This document shows positions 33,061-46,469 of a stretch of 64,000 bases of DNA, piece by piece. The notes beneath the pieces were generated by a model that was not told the DNA's origin, did no database searches, and saw only the letters and a list, made by a program, of their open reading frames with translations. The stretch's first letter is position 1, and each line of letters begins with the position of its first letter. The stretch is from Dryococelus australis (Eukaryota; Arthropoda; Insecta; Phasmatodea; Phasmatidae). Both the position numbers and the translations under genes were made by a program. Location of the stretch: NCBI GenBank assembly GCA_029891345.1, contig CM057009.1:304173166-304237165 (forward strand), written 5' to 3'.

Positions 33061-35047
33061 TGAAGCTTATGAGGTACCCAGATGTCCCAGCACTGGATTA
33101 GTGCTCTGGGATAACACGGGAGAGTTTGCAAAAGAATGACTGCCCGAGCCCAGCAGTGTCATGACTTATATAGGTGAAGCTTGTAGGTTGCCGGTGCGGG
33201 CTGCGTGGAGTGAGAGCATCATGCCCTGGTTGGCGTGGGAGTTGAAAAACTCGGGTCAGTGTTTTTGCTTCTTATCTCTTCGGCGGTGCTGGGCCCTGTC
33301 CGGTGGCGGGCGGCTTGTAGGCTCTCATCGCGGGATAGGGGAGCAGCATGCCTGCCGGGTTAAGTAACTGTGAGGAGAATTCACTCATAAATTCCTGTTG
33401 CCTGGTAGAGTAGGCGGCCGAGAATTCATGTTTAAAATTCTCTCTCCTTCTGTAGCAGTGGCAGTAGGAACATTTAGCGATGAATCGTAATCGTGGTTAA
33501 TTAGTAGGTTGGAGCGACCCATGTCAATTCGCCCCCCTCCCTCGGTTGTGATGATGACTTATCGTGGAACAGGTGGAGGAGGAAGGCGTAGGCCCCCTCT
33601 GGAAGGTCTGGGTAGATGTCGGTAGACGTGGTGAGGTAGATAGCACGAAAAAAAATTCAGTTAGGTAGGCAGGACTAATAAGCTTGGGTGGCTTGACCAC
33701 TGTAGCAGCGCTTGTTCTGTGCGCTCAGGTCGCTCGGCCGGCGAAGCGAAATGTGTGAGGCATTGAGTGGTGGCGGGCGGCCATTGACCTTGGTTCTCTC
33801 TGTCTCTCTTTCGGGTGGGCGTCCTTCTCTGCCCCTCGATGTAGTGATGCGGTTTCGCTGATGCGGAGAAATATGTAATCAAACACAAAAACCTGTAAGA
33901 CAAATTATTTAAAACAATAGCACAACAAAATGAGAGCAATAAAAGTAATAATAATTAAAATATGTAGAAGTCTTACTCGCAGAAGGTGGGGAAATATCAC
34001 TACTATCCTGGATCTTGCTGCAGGGATTTAAGAAAGAAAAGAAAAGTATTTTCAGGAAACCTTTGTGTCTGTCAGCAAGATAAATAGGGACGCGTGACAG
34101 GGTGCTAGGTGTACAACCACAGGACCTTCAACACCTGCGTTAACTGGCTAAACGAATACAAAGCGAGTTCAATACATGCATTAATATCGCTGCAAATTGT
34201 GTTCACATTGGTCACTTAATACAACATGCATAAGCACCGAATAAAATTAAAGTTAAAAAATATCTTGCACGTGGTTTTGGGAGTTATGATGCTCATAGTG
34301 TTTGGTTTGGTACTGAGTTGGTGCACAAGATATTTAAAACATATACACTGTAAAAACATATAAGTAATTTAAGGTTTGAATGTATAAGTACATTAAAAAT
34401 AATTCTTGATAATTTCTCTTCACATAGGACCCTTTCAAAACACATCAAGTCAGATTTAAATGATGAGGAAAAAACCACCCTAGCTTTCCCTTGCGGGAGT
34501 CCCTCTTATCATGTAGGTCTAACAGCTAATGTGTACACTATGTATCTTCGTTGAAAGTGTTCAGGTAAGTTCTCAAGGAATATAAACATCAACAAGTGCA
34601 GAAAATACATTCCTACACGACGACATTCTTCATGTTGGTGATCTTCACAAGTACACTGTTGAAACGTATAGTAACATTCAGAGGTTTACTTACACACCAA
34701 GTCAGATTTAAGTAATGAAGAATATAAAAATAGAAAGACTTGAAAGTGTCATTGTTACGTCGAAGTCTCTGTCTTGTACTTATTACTGGAACTGTGGGGG
34801 GTGTTTTTACGTAATGTGCTTATGGTAGCCATTACTGTCACTGTGGTGAGTGTCTATTTGCAATGCTACCTACTTAAGTGGGATGTCGGCCACTGACAAT
34901 TATGGAACCTTGAGGTGTAAAATGTAAACATTGCACTGTGTAAAACGTAACTTTTTAATGTATAGCTGTTAGAGCTGTATTTAAAATTTAATTAGCACAT
35001 ATTCGAGTGACTAGATACTGTTGCATTTTCCTCTTTGGTTCCTTACA
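33061..35047 (-). mobile_element. Region holding the 3' LTR of gypsy fossil C (boundary uncertain)
   Basis: On the minus strand a polypurine tract (AGAGGGGATGGGGGAAGAAG, 35048-35067) is followed at 35047 by TGTAAGGAACC, an expected LTR start. The LTR therefore extends to lower coordinates, but its end could not be fixed because the 5' LTR is reduced to a remnant. GC-rich stretches at 33.16-33.40 and 33.68-33.88 kb may be its promoter or leader. The phrase CAGATTTAAATGATGAGGA near 34.45 kb has a near-copy at about 34.70 kb, indicating a roughly 250-bp internal duplication. Confidence 0.45.
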
Positions 35048-38000
35048 CTTCTTCCCCCATCCCCTCTTGTCGACAGCTGGGTGAGTCACTTTTTATGGGA
35101 TTCTTTGAATTTAAGTTATCCTAAAAGTGATTGTTCAGCTTACATCACTGTCCTTGATTTGCGACTAAATTAAATTTTGTGTGTGTGACAGGTCTATAAC
35201 GAGTCCTTGGTCACGTGAACTAAGTAGTTGTTTACGGCTACTGCACTGTCTGTAACCACGGCGCACTTAGACTGATCTTCGTCCTTACCTCTTGCAGGCC
35301 TCCCCCTGTGGCGAAGGGCAGCATGCAGAGGGTATGGCCACATGTACTTTGCTGTGGGTTTCCATGGCGATTCCCGGTACCAGCTAGATGGATGAGCGAC
35401 CTTGGTGGTACGCAGGGTATCAGGCGTCATGGAGCATCCCGGGGCGTCGTGGCATCTGCTTCTGCCACAACAGATTGGGAGGGCACTCGTACAAGGGACG
35501 TTGCGGCAGTGCGGGGGAGTGACAAGCCCTCCACCCCGACTGCACAGGTTCCTACCCATAGGGCAGGATGTTTCTCTGATGGGGCGGTGCAAGGGGGAAA
35601 TACCTCGACCTAGACTGTGGGCTGCACAGCTCGTCGTAGGACCAGATTATGGGGGCATCCACTGTCTCGGTGACCAGGTCCTGGGGCGAAGCAGTAGTAG
35701 GGAAGATCACCTCGACCTCCACTGTGGTTGATGTGCCAGATGAGGTGTGGTTGGTAGCGTCGACGACAGCAGCTTCTTGCATAGCAAGATGGTAGGGTGG
35801 AGCACTTTCATCTTGACAGCTCGACATCCGGGTGGGTAGAATTTCCTGCGTAGCAGGTTATAGGTACGGAGCACTCTCGTCGGAGCTCGACGTCCTGGGT
35901 GGTGGGAATTCTTATATAGCAAGATGGCATGGTGGAGCACTTCCATGTTGGCAGCTCGATGTCCGAGTCTGCGGGTGTTCTTGCATCTCAGAATCATGGA
36001 GCAGAGCACTTTCTTCTTGATAGCTCAACATCCAGGTGGGTAGAATTTCCTGCGTGGCAGGTTGTAGGTATGGAGCATTCTTGTCAGAAATCGATCTACT
36101 GGGTGGTGGGAGGTCGTATGGACCAAGAACATGCGTCAGAGCACTTCCAAATTGACAGCTCAATGTCTGGGTCTGTGGGTGTTCCTGTGTTGCAGAATCT
36201 TGGGGTGGAGTACTTTCATCTTGTCAGCTCGACGTCCGGGTGGGTAGAATTTCCTGTGTAGCAGGTTGTAGGTATGGAGCACTCTCTTTGTAGCTCGATG
36301 TTCTGGGTGGCGGGAGTTTATCGATGGGGGCGCAGTGGTCCACGTCGTAGACACTGTCATGTCCTTGGCCGCTGCCCCTTGCGATTCTTCCTCCTCCACC
36401 TTATCTGCGCTCGCCCTGATCCCAGTGTCCGGTGGTCTAGTGGCGGGATATACACCCTCGTCAGAGACAGAGGTCGTCTTCGTTGAAGGAGGAATGGCTT
36501 TGACCTCTGGCTTCATAGTTGTACTGGGTGGAGAGGTAGGCACTTTTGTGATTCCTACACTTTCGCTGAAGGTACTTCCGACTGTTCGCAAATGCGACTT
36601 AAACGGCAGGGTGTCTGATGCAGTTCACAATCACGTGGACTCCTCCATGACAAGTCGGAGCAGCTAGTTCGTTCTGTGTTGCGTTTGGCTGTGATTTTCT
36701 CAGCATACGTGTGTGGCGTTGAGGGCATTGATATGACAGAGAATGCACCTTGGCATGGTTCTACAACAGGTTTCCATGGCGCGATGTAAATAGGAGCCCT
36801 GTCAATAATAAGAGATAGTTGATCAGGACTCGTCAAGGGTCCCAGTTCGATATCTAGAACTACCATTTCAGTTGGGGGTCCATCATCATCTTCGGATTGG
36901 CCCAGTGTTTCTCCTTCAGTGACGCCATCCCCAAATGTCGACATGTCCCTTGGGTAGGGTTGTATCTGGCCTCGGGTGGCCTTGCAGATCCATCTGCATA
37001 CATCTTCAGCCCAGTAGACCTTATCTCGCTTGCCTATGATGTGGTACATTCCATCCCACTTGTCAGAAAGACCTGGGGTTTCTGGGCATATGTGGTGCAG
37101 GCCAAGGCTGCTAGCCAGATGTCCTAGGGGTTGAGGCATGTCGGTGGGCTCGCTTTCCCACTGCCAGTCACCTGGTCGGGGTAATGTTTGTCCCAGGAGT
37201 AGGACACTCAGTTTGGTGTCGACGGCTTCATTCGTTCGGCGGCAAAGGGCAAACATTATGGTAGGGATATGCTTATCCCAATGCTTGTGATAATTACCCA
37301 CACTGATATGGTGGCACTTCTTGATCTCCTGGTTCCTCCGTTCAGTGGGGTTGGTTTGGGTTGATAAAGGGGGGGGTCCTGTTTTCCACCCTCCACTCCT
37401 GGCAGGCGGTTTGCCATTGAGAGCTTGTAAATTGTGTGCCACTGTCTGTATGGCCATCAGATAACCTCATCGTGCAAAAATCTCCGTCTCAATTTTCCGT
37501 ACGATTGGGGTGGTTTCATGACTGGATAGAGGAAATGCCTCTACCCATCTTGAAAATTGATCTGTTACCACGAGCGGGTAGAGGTTTCCTTTCATGCTAT
37601 GTGGATACGGGCCCATGAAATCGGCGGCGATGTGGGTCAAGGCCGTCTTGGCTCTTCATGGTTTTGTGGTGGGAGGGGGAACCAGGTATTCTTTGCTGCG
37701 GCAGCTCGTGATGCAGCTTATATAGTCCTGATTATAATGGGTTTTAATAACCAACAGGGTTTCCCTGGTACCAGGGTCACCAGCTTGGGGATGGTCGTGA
37801 TGGTGGCGGCATATATCGGCACGTAGTTGTGGTGGAACCCAGATGTTTCAAGGCGCATTGGGCTGTCCGCTACGTGTCCACATGATGTCATCCCGTAGGT
37901 CTATCGTTGGGGCTGTTCCCATAGTAGACGTAGGATGTCGGGTCCTCTGGCTGACTTAAGGTTATTTGTTGATGGGTAAATTGCAGTTGGAGAAGCTGGA

Positions 38001-41000
38001 TTTACTCCTCCGGACTTCTTTCGCCCTGGGAGAGGGGGAGATACATATCTCCTCCTCTTCCTCTTCAGCCTTTTCCTCCTGTGTCGGGAATTGATACAGG
38101 GCGTCTGGTAGGTCGTTCTCTTTACCTGGGAAATGTTGGTCCTCGAAGTCGAACTCAGTAAGGAACATTTCCCACTGGCTGAGATTGATCTTCGAATTCC
38201 ATGACTCGTATAGCCATTTGAGGGCTTTGGAGTCAGTTCACAGAAAGAAGTTTTGCCCTTCGAGATAATACTTGTATTTCATCATGGCCCAGATAACTGC
38301 CAGACACTCCTGCTCATTGATGTGGTAGAGCTGCTCTGTTTTGTTTAAGCGAGTTGATGCGTACGCTATCACATGTTGATGTCCTTCTACAGCTTCCCAG
38401 AACAGTACTGTGCCCAGGCCGTTTGACACGCGTCCATTTGCAGTATTAATGGCTTGTCTCCTTGTGGTCGGTGGAGCTGGTGGATATTCGTGAAGCTGTT
38501 CTTCAAGTCGGAAAACTCTTGTCGTTGTTCCGGGCCCCATCACCAACGTGTGTCTTTCTCGAGGAGTGGATGCAGTGGTGCCATGTACTTTGCGATATTT
38601 GGAACGAAGTCTCATAGATAATTACACAGACCCAGGTACATCGAAGTTGTCGCTTATTAGTAGGTTCTTCCGCTTCTTCAATTGCTCGTATGGAACTGTG
38701 TTGTGGAAAGTTTCCCTCAGGTGAGATGACATGTCCCAGATAGTCTATTGGGGACTTGCCAAAGAAGCTTTTCGACAGCTTGCAAGTCATTCTGTGTAAT
38801 TCGAGTCTTTCCAACACTCTTCGCAGATGGCTTGGCGTTCCTCCCAACTGTTGGAATATATCATTACATCGTTGATAGGCGAAACAGAACTCGCAGATGT
38901 AACCTGTTAACACTACCAGAGACATTAGTTGTTGGAATGTTCCTGGGGTGTTTTTCAAGCAAAATGGCATGAATCGAAATCGAAGGGTTTATCCCTCTGG
39001 TGTCGTCAAGTCCGTATATTTGCGACTGTCCGGGTCGACCGCAATCTGCCAATATCCCGACTCTGTGTCGAGAGTCTGAATATGTTGGCCTTACTAATGT
39101 CTCATAGTGTATGAGACAATCTATAGCTGGGAGAGCGATCGGAAGGGTAACTTCATTTACTGATTTACAATTTATGCTAAATCGTAATTTCCAGTTTTTC
39201 TTAGGCACGAGGACCAAGTGTGAGTTGTATAGGGAATTCGATCGTTCAACGATTCCCTGGTCCTTCATGTTGTTGATCTGCCCCATAAGAGGTCACGACG
39301 GTAGGCTGACACTCGGTATGGTCGATTGTAAACCTGTATGTAGGTGGTTGGCCATATTTCGGGCTGAATAGTACATGTTTGACATAATAGTCCTCCTTGT
39401 CCGAACACTCTGCGTTCTTGTCTAGTGCGGCTTTTAATTGGTAGAATTCTGGTTCTTCAAGTTCGTGGTTAATGCACATCGGGTTAATGGGCATTGGCGG
39501 AATGACATCTGTGTTTTGATTCCAGTTAACTATGATCCGGTTGGTTTCTCCCAGATAGGCTCTATGTTGTCCTTGATCGAGAATACATTGATTATGGATG
39601 TGCCATGGACATCCTAGTATTATCAATTCACACAGGATTGGTGACACAATAACTTCTGTTTGTGTAGCAATACTTTGTACTTTCACTGTCAAGGTAATTC
39701 GTCTGGTTACAACAAGGGTGGAGTCGGGTTATGCCATTCATACTGTTCTGGTTTGCGGTCTTGTTTCGGCGAGTTGGCTTGGTGTTAACAAATTACTCCC
39801 GATAATGTTGCTTGTAGCCGCTGAGTCCAGTAAGGCGAGCGCCCTGTCGTTGTTTACCTCCACTTCTATGTGTGGTGCAACAGGAACTAGTACTTCTTCC
39901 CTTATTCCTTGGAGGGTGGGCCCTTGTGAACCGGGGGTGGTGGCCCGCTTCGTGCCCCGGCGTCTGCGTGTCCCGACTTGCTATAGGAAGTCGGTTTTCC
40001 AGTCTGTTTGGCTCGGGTAGTTGACAGCGTTTTGTCAACTTGGTTAAGTGGAATGGCAGCCCCCTCTGGTTTTCGAGGTCAGTCTTTATTCCAGTGGTTC
40101 TCTGAGCAGAACCAACATGTGGGGATTTGGAGCTGGTGCACTCTTAAGAGGTGCGCCTGGTGGAGCACGAACTTCAGGGGTCTTGGTTGATACTGGCTTT
40201 TCGAGACTAGCCTGTGCTGCAAAATTTTGTTCTGCCTCTTGGGCTTGGTTAACCAGTTCGCCCAAGGTGGTCGGTCTAGTGGCAAGGAGGGCGTTCCTAA
40301 GGCTGGGTAGTAACATTCAACTGGTGGAGCGAATGGCGGTGGCTTCGTCAACAATGGGGAACACACGTCTGAACATCTGTTCCTTCTTCCGTATGAAGAT
40401 TTTTGCTTCGTCTTCGGGTACCTGGGTATAAAATTGAGTTGTCAACCTAGCCAGCACCTCCTTGCTCGTGAATTCCGCCGCTAGCCTACTAATGAACTGC
40501 TTCCAGTTTGTAAGGAATTCGCCATATCTTTCCCACCAGGTAAGAGTGAGGTCCTTCAAATTTAGCTGGGCTCTGAAGACCCATTGTTTAGGTGGCAGGT
40601 CCGTCTCTCTGAATTATTTATCGCATTCTTGTGTAGATGCCACCGGGGCTTCATAGGGTTGGCCTGCGAAGTCGGTAATATAAATATTGTCATCCTTTCC
40701 GGTTGCCGGATGGCCAGGGGCCGTTCGTGTTTGTATATAGATTCGGGAAGGCTTGGATTTGTGGGAGTGAGTGATGTGCTTTCTTCGACATTTCTCGCAT
40801 TGATAGGCCATTCCTGTCATAGAGATGCGCTCATCTGGCCACCCTATGCATATGTGATATAGGGTTCGGTGCATGTGGTACACCTGATGCGATTTATGCC
40901 TTGGCCGGGACAAGTGATTTCATTGCAGAAGCTCGTGGTTGGTTGACAGCAATTGACACAGCTCTATTCTAATCCGTCTGTAACACGTGCCTCTTCAGGC

Positions 41001-41346
41001 CAGCCTATGCAGGCATGATGAAACAACTTAGCGCAGTATGCACATTCTATTTTCAGTGTGCCACTGCCGGTACAGTCGACCTGGCTACAGTGTACGCCAG
41101 GCTCACTGTCGTGGTTCTCGCCGGCGACTGCATTAACTTGCAAATCCGACATCGTCGTGGTTAAAGGCGCCACGGCGTGTTTCATGGACACCCCGGAGTC
41201 CGCTTGATTGCTTATTTTCGACCCTCAGTTCTCAGGGTATGGTTGGTCTAGTTTGTGCCGTTCTCTGTGCACAGCTACTTGTATGACGTCCTACGTTGGG
41301 CGCCAGAAAATCTATTGACGTGAGCCCGGTTAAGTAAGAGAAGTGT
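35048..41346 (-). mobile_element. Ty3/gypsy LTR retrotransposon fossil C (nearly full-length interior)
   Basis: The minus strand carries all internal parts. A primer-binding site TGGCGCCCAACGTAGG (41290-41305) comes first. Then come zinc-finger-like N-terminal sequence (40.6-41.2 kb), a Retrotrans_gag segment (40.32-40.56 kb, LTWWERYGEFLTNWKQFISRL), a protease region (about 39.6-39.9 kb), reverse transcriptase (38.5-39.3 kb, MPFCLKNTPGTFQQLM and YLGHVISPEGN), RNase H (38.24-38.5 kb, NEQECLAVIWAMMKYKYYLEG), and integrase (36.9-38.1 kb, TNPTERRNQEIKK). A long 3' reading part with internal repeats (35.2-36.6 kb) ends it, then the polypurine tract at 35048-35067. Broken, many breaks. The 5' LTR survives only as about 40 bp (41306-41346). 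Confidence 0.85.
35700..36300 (-). repeat. Tandem coding repeats in the 3' part of gypsy fossil C
   Basis: Phrases such as GGGTGGGTAGAATTTCCTG, GTAGCAGGTTATAGGTA and GGAGCACTTTCATCTTG recur with spacing of about 65-70 bp and a longer period of about 190-210 bp. On the minus strand they translate into recurring ESAPPYHLAMQE and LQPATQEILPTW-like segments. The repeats lie after the integrase, where some gypsy elements carry an extra open frame. No envelope features (signal peptide, furin site, membrane anchor) were seen. Confidence 0.65.
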
Positions 41347-42045
41347 TCACTGACGGGATATAGGAGCAAAACTTAAAGATTTTTTTTTTTTTTTTTTTTT
41401 TTTTCCAGAATTTCTGTTGATCATAATTGTTATTAATTTTACGTAAGAATTTTTATGTAAGTTTTAAAATATCCTCTTTAAGTGTAAAGTAACTGGTCAG
41501 TACGCCTTGAAATTTTATTTTTCTGCATGAGTGACAATTTTGCCCTAATCTGCATTATTTTGAATACACACTAAAAAAAAATTGTGCTATTGTAGGAACT
41601 ATAATATTGTTTTATCCTAATGACTTCTGCAAAGGCGTTGAACAGTTAAACTAAAATTTATTATTGCGGACATACGCCTTTGCAGAGCTAAGTTGTTGCA
41701 AAACCCAGAATCTGAAAATAAAATATAAAACAAGCCCATAATAGCAATTGTTAAGAAGTAAAGAACGAAAAGCACAGGTCTATATAGTTCAGTAGTACTG
41801 GTATTCCTTTTTAAAGAGATGTTTGCCATGCTATAAAAGTCGCACATTCTTGTGGATTTTTTAAATTATACTATGATATCTTTAACATTGTTTTAATACT
41901 GCTATTGCACTTTTTACAAAATTATTTACACATTTTTATACGAGCTCCACCAACATTTAATTGCATATCGGATTCACTACAGTAGACAAAAATGTTTTCC
42001 TTGTAATATCTGTCTTAGGATTCGACAAATTTCTGTCAAACAGAT
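41347..42045. repeat. Dispersed repeat, copy B (partner at 8.06-8.73 kb)
   Basis: Collinear with 8055-8726 from CACTGACGGGATATAGG to TCTGTCAAACAGAT. It contains a 25-base poly-T run (41380-41404). It directly adjoins the 5' LTR remnant of gypsy fossil C, so one of the two inserted into, or was joined to, the other. Confidence 0.8.
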
Positions 42046-45000
42046 AATGAAGACAATGACGAATTTTGATTAAATACGCTGTTTAATATATCGCTAAGTA
42101 AATAAATTTTTTTGTTGTGTTGAAATATACAAAGGTCGTTCTCATATTCACAACGGGACATCAGCTGAGCTGTGATCAATAAATGGCGGTGAATTTGCTA
42201 AACACTACCTGTAAAGGTATTTCAGTGATATTAATTATGATAATACAAATTTGTAAACTCTTTAAAGAGAAGAGTTAATGTTGGTTCGAGAAAGAATAGC
42301 GCATAGTGATGGCCCTTACACTGAAACCAATTACTACAAAACGTATGTTGAATGCAGTAAGGGAACACACGCGTTTACGAAAGCCCGGATACAGTGAGAG
42401 GAAAGCTTTTCTGTCGACTCTATAATAAACTATTAAGTTTTGTATTTTCTTTTTACTAAAGTCATCAAAAGCCTAGTGTAGACTATATTAAACAAGCGTT
42501 TGCAATGAGGCTTCAGAATTAGCAATAAACATTATAACTCGCAACGATGCAGATGGAGGCCTATAATATATGCTATGTCTACCTTTCAGTATCTACAGAA
42601 ACTAATTTTCCCGTGAACAGACAATGGGTATATACAGAGTAGTACGAAATAGGTCGAAAAACCTGCCAGAGCATTCACAAAAAATACGTAGAAAATAATT
42701 GTATACATGACATTTGGCCTAGCTCTAGTAATGAGGGAGTTTCAGTCTCGTGAACATGTAACAAATAAATTTATTTATTCCAGGAAACAAAACACTATTG
42801 TAGGTGGGGCGATATGCGTCAGTAGTTGTTATTCAGGTATGTAACAGTGTCTCACTGATAACAGTTCCATGTTAGTAACAGCTGGGGACGCAAACTTATT
42901 TATGTAGAAATTATTCGTAATGCGATATGGATCTCGTTTACCACGGAAAAGTGTTCTGCATGACAAAGTACAAAATGGTCACTGTGTTGTAGTTATACAC
43001 TCAGTGGAGCCGTTTTGCAGACCGAGCAGCACATATAGCTAAAGAGTGGCACCTCACAATTTTATTATGAAATAGGTTCTCTGTACCATAGTTGAGTGCC
43101 ACACTACCCTATAAAATAATAAAATATCAGAGACTACTGTCCCAAAAGTACTTTTTTTTATAACAAGTTTCTGTAGCACTTTCAAGGAGACTAGCTCTTT
43201 CAAAGGAAGAGTTGGACCATATGTCCCCCTAATTTTGTTGCCGTGGTCCATTGAGAAAACATTTAGATATAATTGAGAAGCATTCTGTATATTGGCCATA
43301 TGTTTGTTCCATATTTAAATTGTTTATACTAGCTTTTATTTCCAGACAATTCTTGCCACTAATGAGGATATATTTTAGAGCGAACCATGGGCTAGCTACA
43401 AAAACATTGTATACAGCTAAATTCACGTGATAAAACAAAAGAATTGGTTTTTTGCAAAAATATTGTCTTAGTGGTATCAAAAACAATACGAGTGACAATA
43501 ACTGATATTTAGAAACTCCAATTATTTTAATATTGAAATTAAATACGTAAATATATAACACAAAATAAAAGTGCACGTCGTAATGAATAGTAAATTATAA
43601 CGAATCGTACAAAAGCATGTCAGCTCAAAGCTCAATTACCCGCTACAACGTACGGAAGTGAAACGGGGATGGTAACAAAGAAAGACACAATAATACATGT
43701 TGCGGAAATGCAGTTTTTTATACGCGTTTCATAGGTTCTTTTTTCTCGAGTTTCTTAATCAAACCATGCTCTGAAATTCTTGACATTATTATTTTCTATT
43801 GGCTAATTCTGGAGAAGTTTCCATTAATTAAAATTGAATTTTAAACTTTTTAAATAAAACATTTTCTGTTAAAACTAATATGTCTTTAAACCTTCATAGG
43901 CCGAAATCCTCATAGAAAATTCACCAATGATAATTAACAATTATTCTGTGAATCTATTATACGTATTACTGTACCTTAAATGCTACAGTTATGTGATAAT
44001 TAATTTAAATGTATGCATATGTACACCAGTTGGCCTATTACAGCTGCAGTGTGTCTTTAAAATGTCAGTAACGATTGAGATGGACGCCGTAATACTAAAC
44101 GAATCGCCTGATATATTACACACACGCTGTCGATGTAAAGAGAGGCTATACCAGCTGCAGAAACAAGCAGCAAGTTATATAATCATCCAGGAGACTTATT
44201 TTACAGCAGTGTTTTCTGAGAGGAAACGCGAGCGGTGGCAGGCCAGTATGCTACTTGTTACCTCAGCCAGCGGGATTACAGAGGGTCTGAAGGGAGGCGA
44301 GTGTGTTGATAAGTGATGGGATTAGCAGACAGCAGGAGGTAATGGTCATTGTGGTTTCCTTTCGTGCAGGTGCAACAACTTTCCGAAAAGAAAAGTACAC
44401 CCATCTAGCTCCCAGGGTTGTCCACAGCGCATCTGCAGGCAACACGCTCGTTCAATCCTGAAGTCAAAATATTTGCTCATGCTGGAAAGACTACGCTACG
44501 AAATAAATACACAATATTTTTCTTCAATGCATATGTTTTTTTGAGCTAAAACCAATATAACTAAAATTTCATACCAGCTAATTTATTAAACATTCATCTA
44601 AAAAACTGAATATTTCTTTCTGCGTAATTACTTTAGGAGGGCGGAAAAATGAAAGTGTCACACTATCGTCCAGCTATTTAACTTCTTTTATGTAAAATGA
44701 GAAAGTTGAGTTGTACCTGAGTAGACTCCGTACCTAAAAACTTTTTACTTATTTACTGCCCCTAATATTTATCGCGAAATATATTGACACAGTGAACCCT
44801 ATAACAGAGATGTTTATTCAAGTAAACTATCCTTTCTCCTATATCGCTGAAACGTTTTGGTTGTTACTGGGAACAATGAATCTTATAAATGTATGCTTCG
44901 CAGAGCAGAGACTACGTCACAAAATAAAGTAAACATGTGAAATTTAAAAGGTGTATTAATAACAGTTAAGTTTTAAATAAAAATGTTGTATTAATCGAGT

Positions 45001-46377
45001 ATACGTTCTTAAGGTGAATAAATTTTATGTATTGATTTCGAAATATTTTATTCCTTTCGTGCTTAGTTTTAAATGTTCTAAGTAAATGAAACGTTTTGAC
45101 AGATTCAGACAGTCCCACAATTTTTGGTCACAAAAGTTATCTTTGAAATATTATTTTTATTTTATTAATTATATTAAACTAATTATTCATAATACATAAT
45201 GTAAAAATAATGGAAAATAATATTTAAATGAGCAATAATTTTGGGATTGATGAAATCTGTCAATATGTACGCTTTCCTTTGCAAATTCAATTATTCCTAA
45301 ACAAATCAAGAAAGCCTTTGATTGACTCATCTGTTTTCTTGAAATTTACCAAGTCTGTAAGTAATTTTGTCCATACATTGAGACATTAATTTTTTATTTT
45401 AATTACTAAATGCTCTGTATACACATTATAATTATTGCAATAAAATTTAAAATGTATGTTATCTATCGTACAAAAATTAAAAAGGAACGATCTAATATAT
45501 TGAGAAAACGTTTTACACTAATAATTTATTGCATAATGTCTATATATTATAGACCGACTACTATAAGAACCCCACACATTCAAATTGTGCGAGTTTTTAA
45601 ACATCTAATAATTACAAATCATAAAATTTTCGGTTAACTTCGTTTTGCATCAAAGTTCTCTTAAAAGTATCGGAGGGCTGCAAATTCAACTGTAAAAGAA
45701 CCCCTGAAGTTATCAGCCATTTAGTATAATGCATTTACTTTGTTCTGTACGCCTTCAGACGTAGAACTAAATGCTACTAAATCTTCCTTAAGGGTTTGCA
45801 TGGCGCAAAAAGGGGCGGAATCCAAGGGAGTGGGAGACTAAAATTTCCCGAAAAATCAACCAGGTTTCCCGCATGTGAGCTGGGAATCAAGTTAACTGAA
45901 CTGTAAACTGCAGTGGTCCCTGCTTAGTAGAGAGATAACGATTCAATGAAAGTGAAATAAGCGTTTTATGAAGCAAGAACAAGGCATGTTTAGTTTCAGA
46001 AACAAAACGCGCCGTGTCATTGCTCCTTAAAACGCAGAGTATTTCCAGACCCCAATAGGCATATCTGTTCCGGCCAATTTCTAACCAGAATGTTCACCAT
46101 CCAGTAAATACTTGCTGTAAATTCGAAAATAAACTGTTAATGAAGCAACCTAGAACCACATTTCTGCTCGCGTTCTTTCACTAGGCCTACTGCTGCATCA
46201 TAAACGTGGAGTAGTTTGAAATTGGAACACATTTGTACTAAAAAAGTTAAGACATATAATGAATAACTACATCCTAGGAAAACTCAGTGGATGAAAACAT
46301 AAGGTATCAAACAAATGTACTCGTGTGTGTGCATGCGCGCGACGTGAGAATCGTCGTGTCCGTGTATGTGCAGTGTA
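42046..46377. other. AT-rich DNA with no recognised gene
   Basis: About 4.3 kb without a supportable gene, transposon or tandem array. The longest open stretch (43.93-44.32 kb, plus, 129 codons) has an AT-driven hydrophobic start and no recognised motif. GC-richer pieces at 44.2-44.45 and 45.78-46.05 kb show no coding pattern. Confidence 0.4.
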
Positions 46378-46380
46378 ATT

Positions 46381-46392
46381 ACGCGCGCGCGC

Positions 46393-46466
<74 letters not shown>
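46381..46466. repeat. Compound microsatellite (GC)n(GT)n(AT)n
   Basis: About 6 CG, 8 GT and then roughly 30 AT dinucleotides in direct succession. Alternating purine-pyrimidine DNA of this length can adopt Z-form or cruciform structure. Translations across it are meaningless. Confidence 0.95.

Positions 46467-46469
<3 letters not shown>

Noticed and set aside
33161-33367. GC-rich 68-codon frame on the plus strand
   Set aside because: It probably lies in the LTR or leader of the minus-strand gypsy fossil C; no motif and no splice or polyadenylation context.
41306-41346. Search for a full 5' LTR of gypsy fossil C to date the insertion
   Set aside because: Only about 40 bp remain before the dispersed repeat begins, so no LTR pair can be compared.
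43927-44316. 129-codon frame with a hydrophobic start
   Set aside because: The hydrophobic part is AT-driven, the rest lacks any recognisable pattern, and no promoter or splice signals support it.
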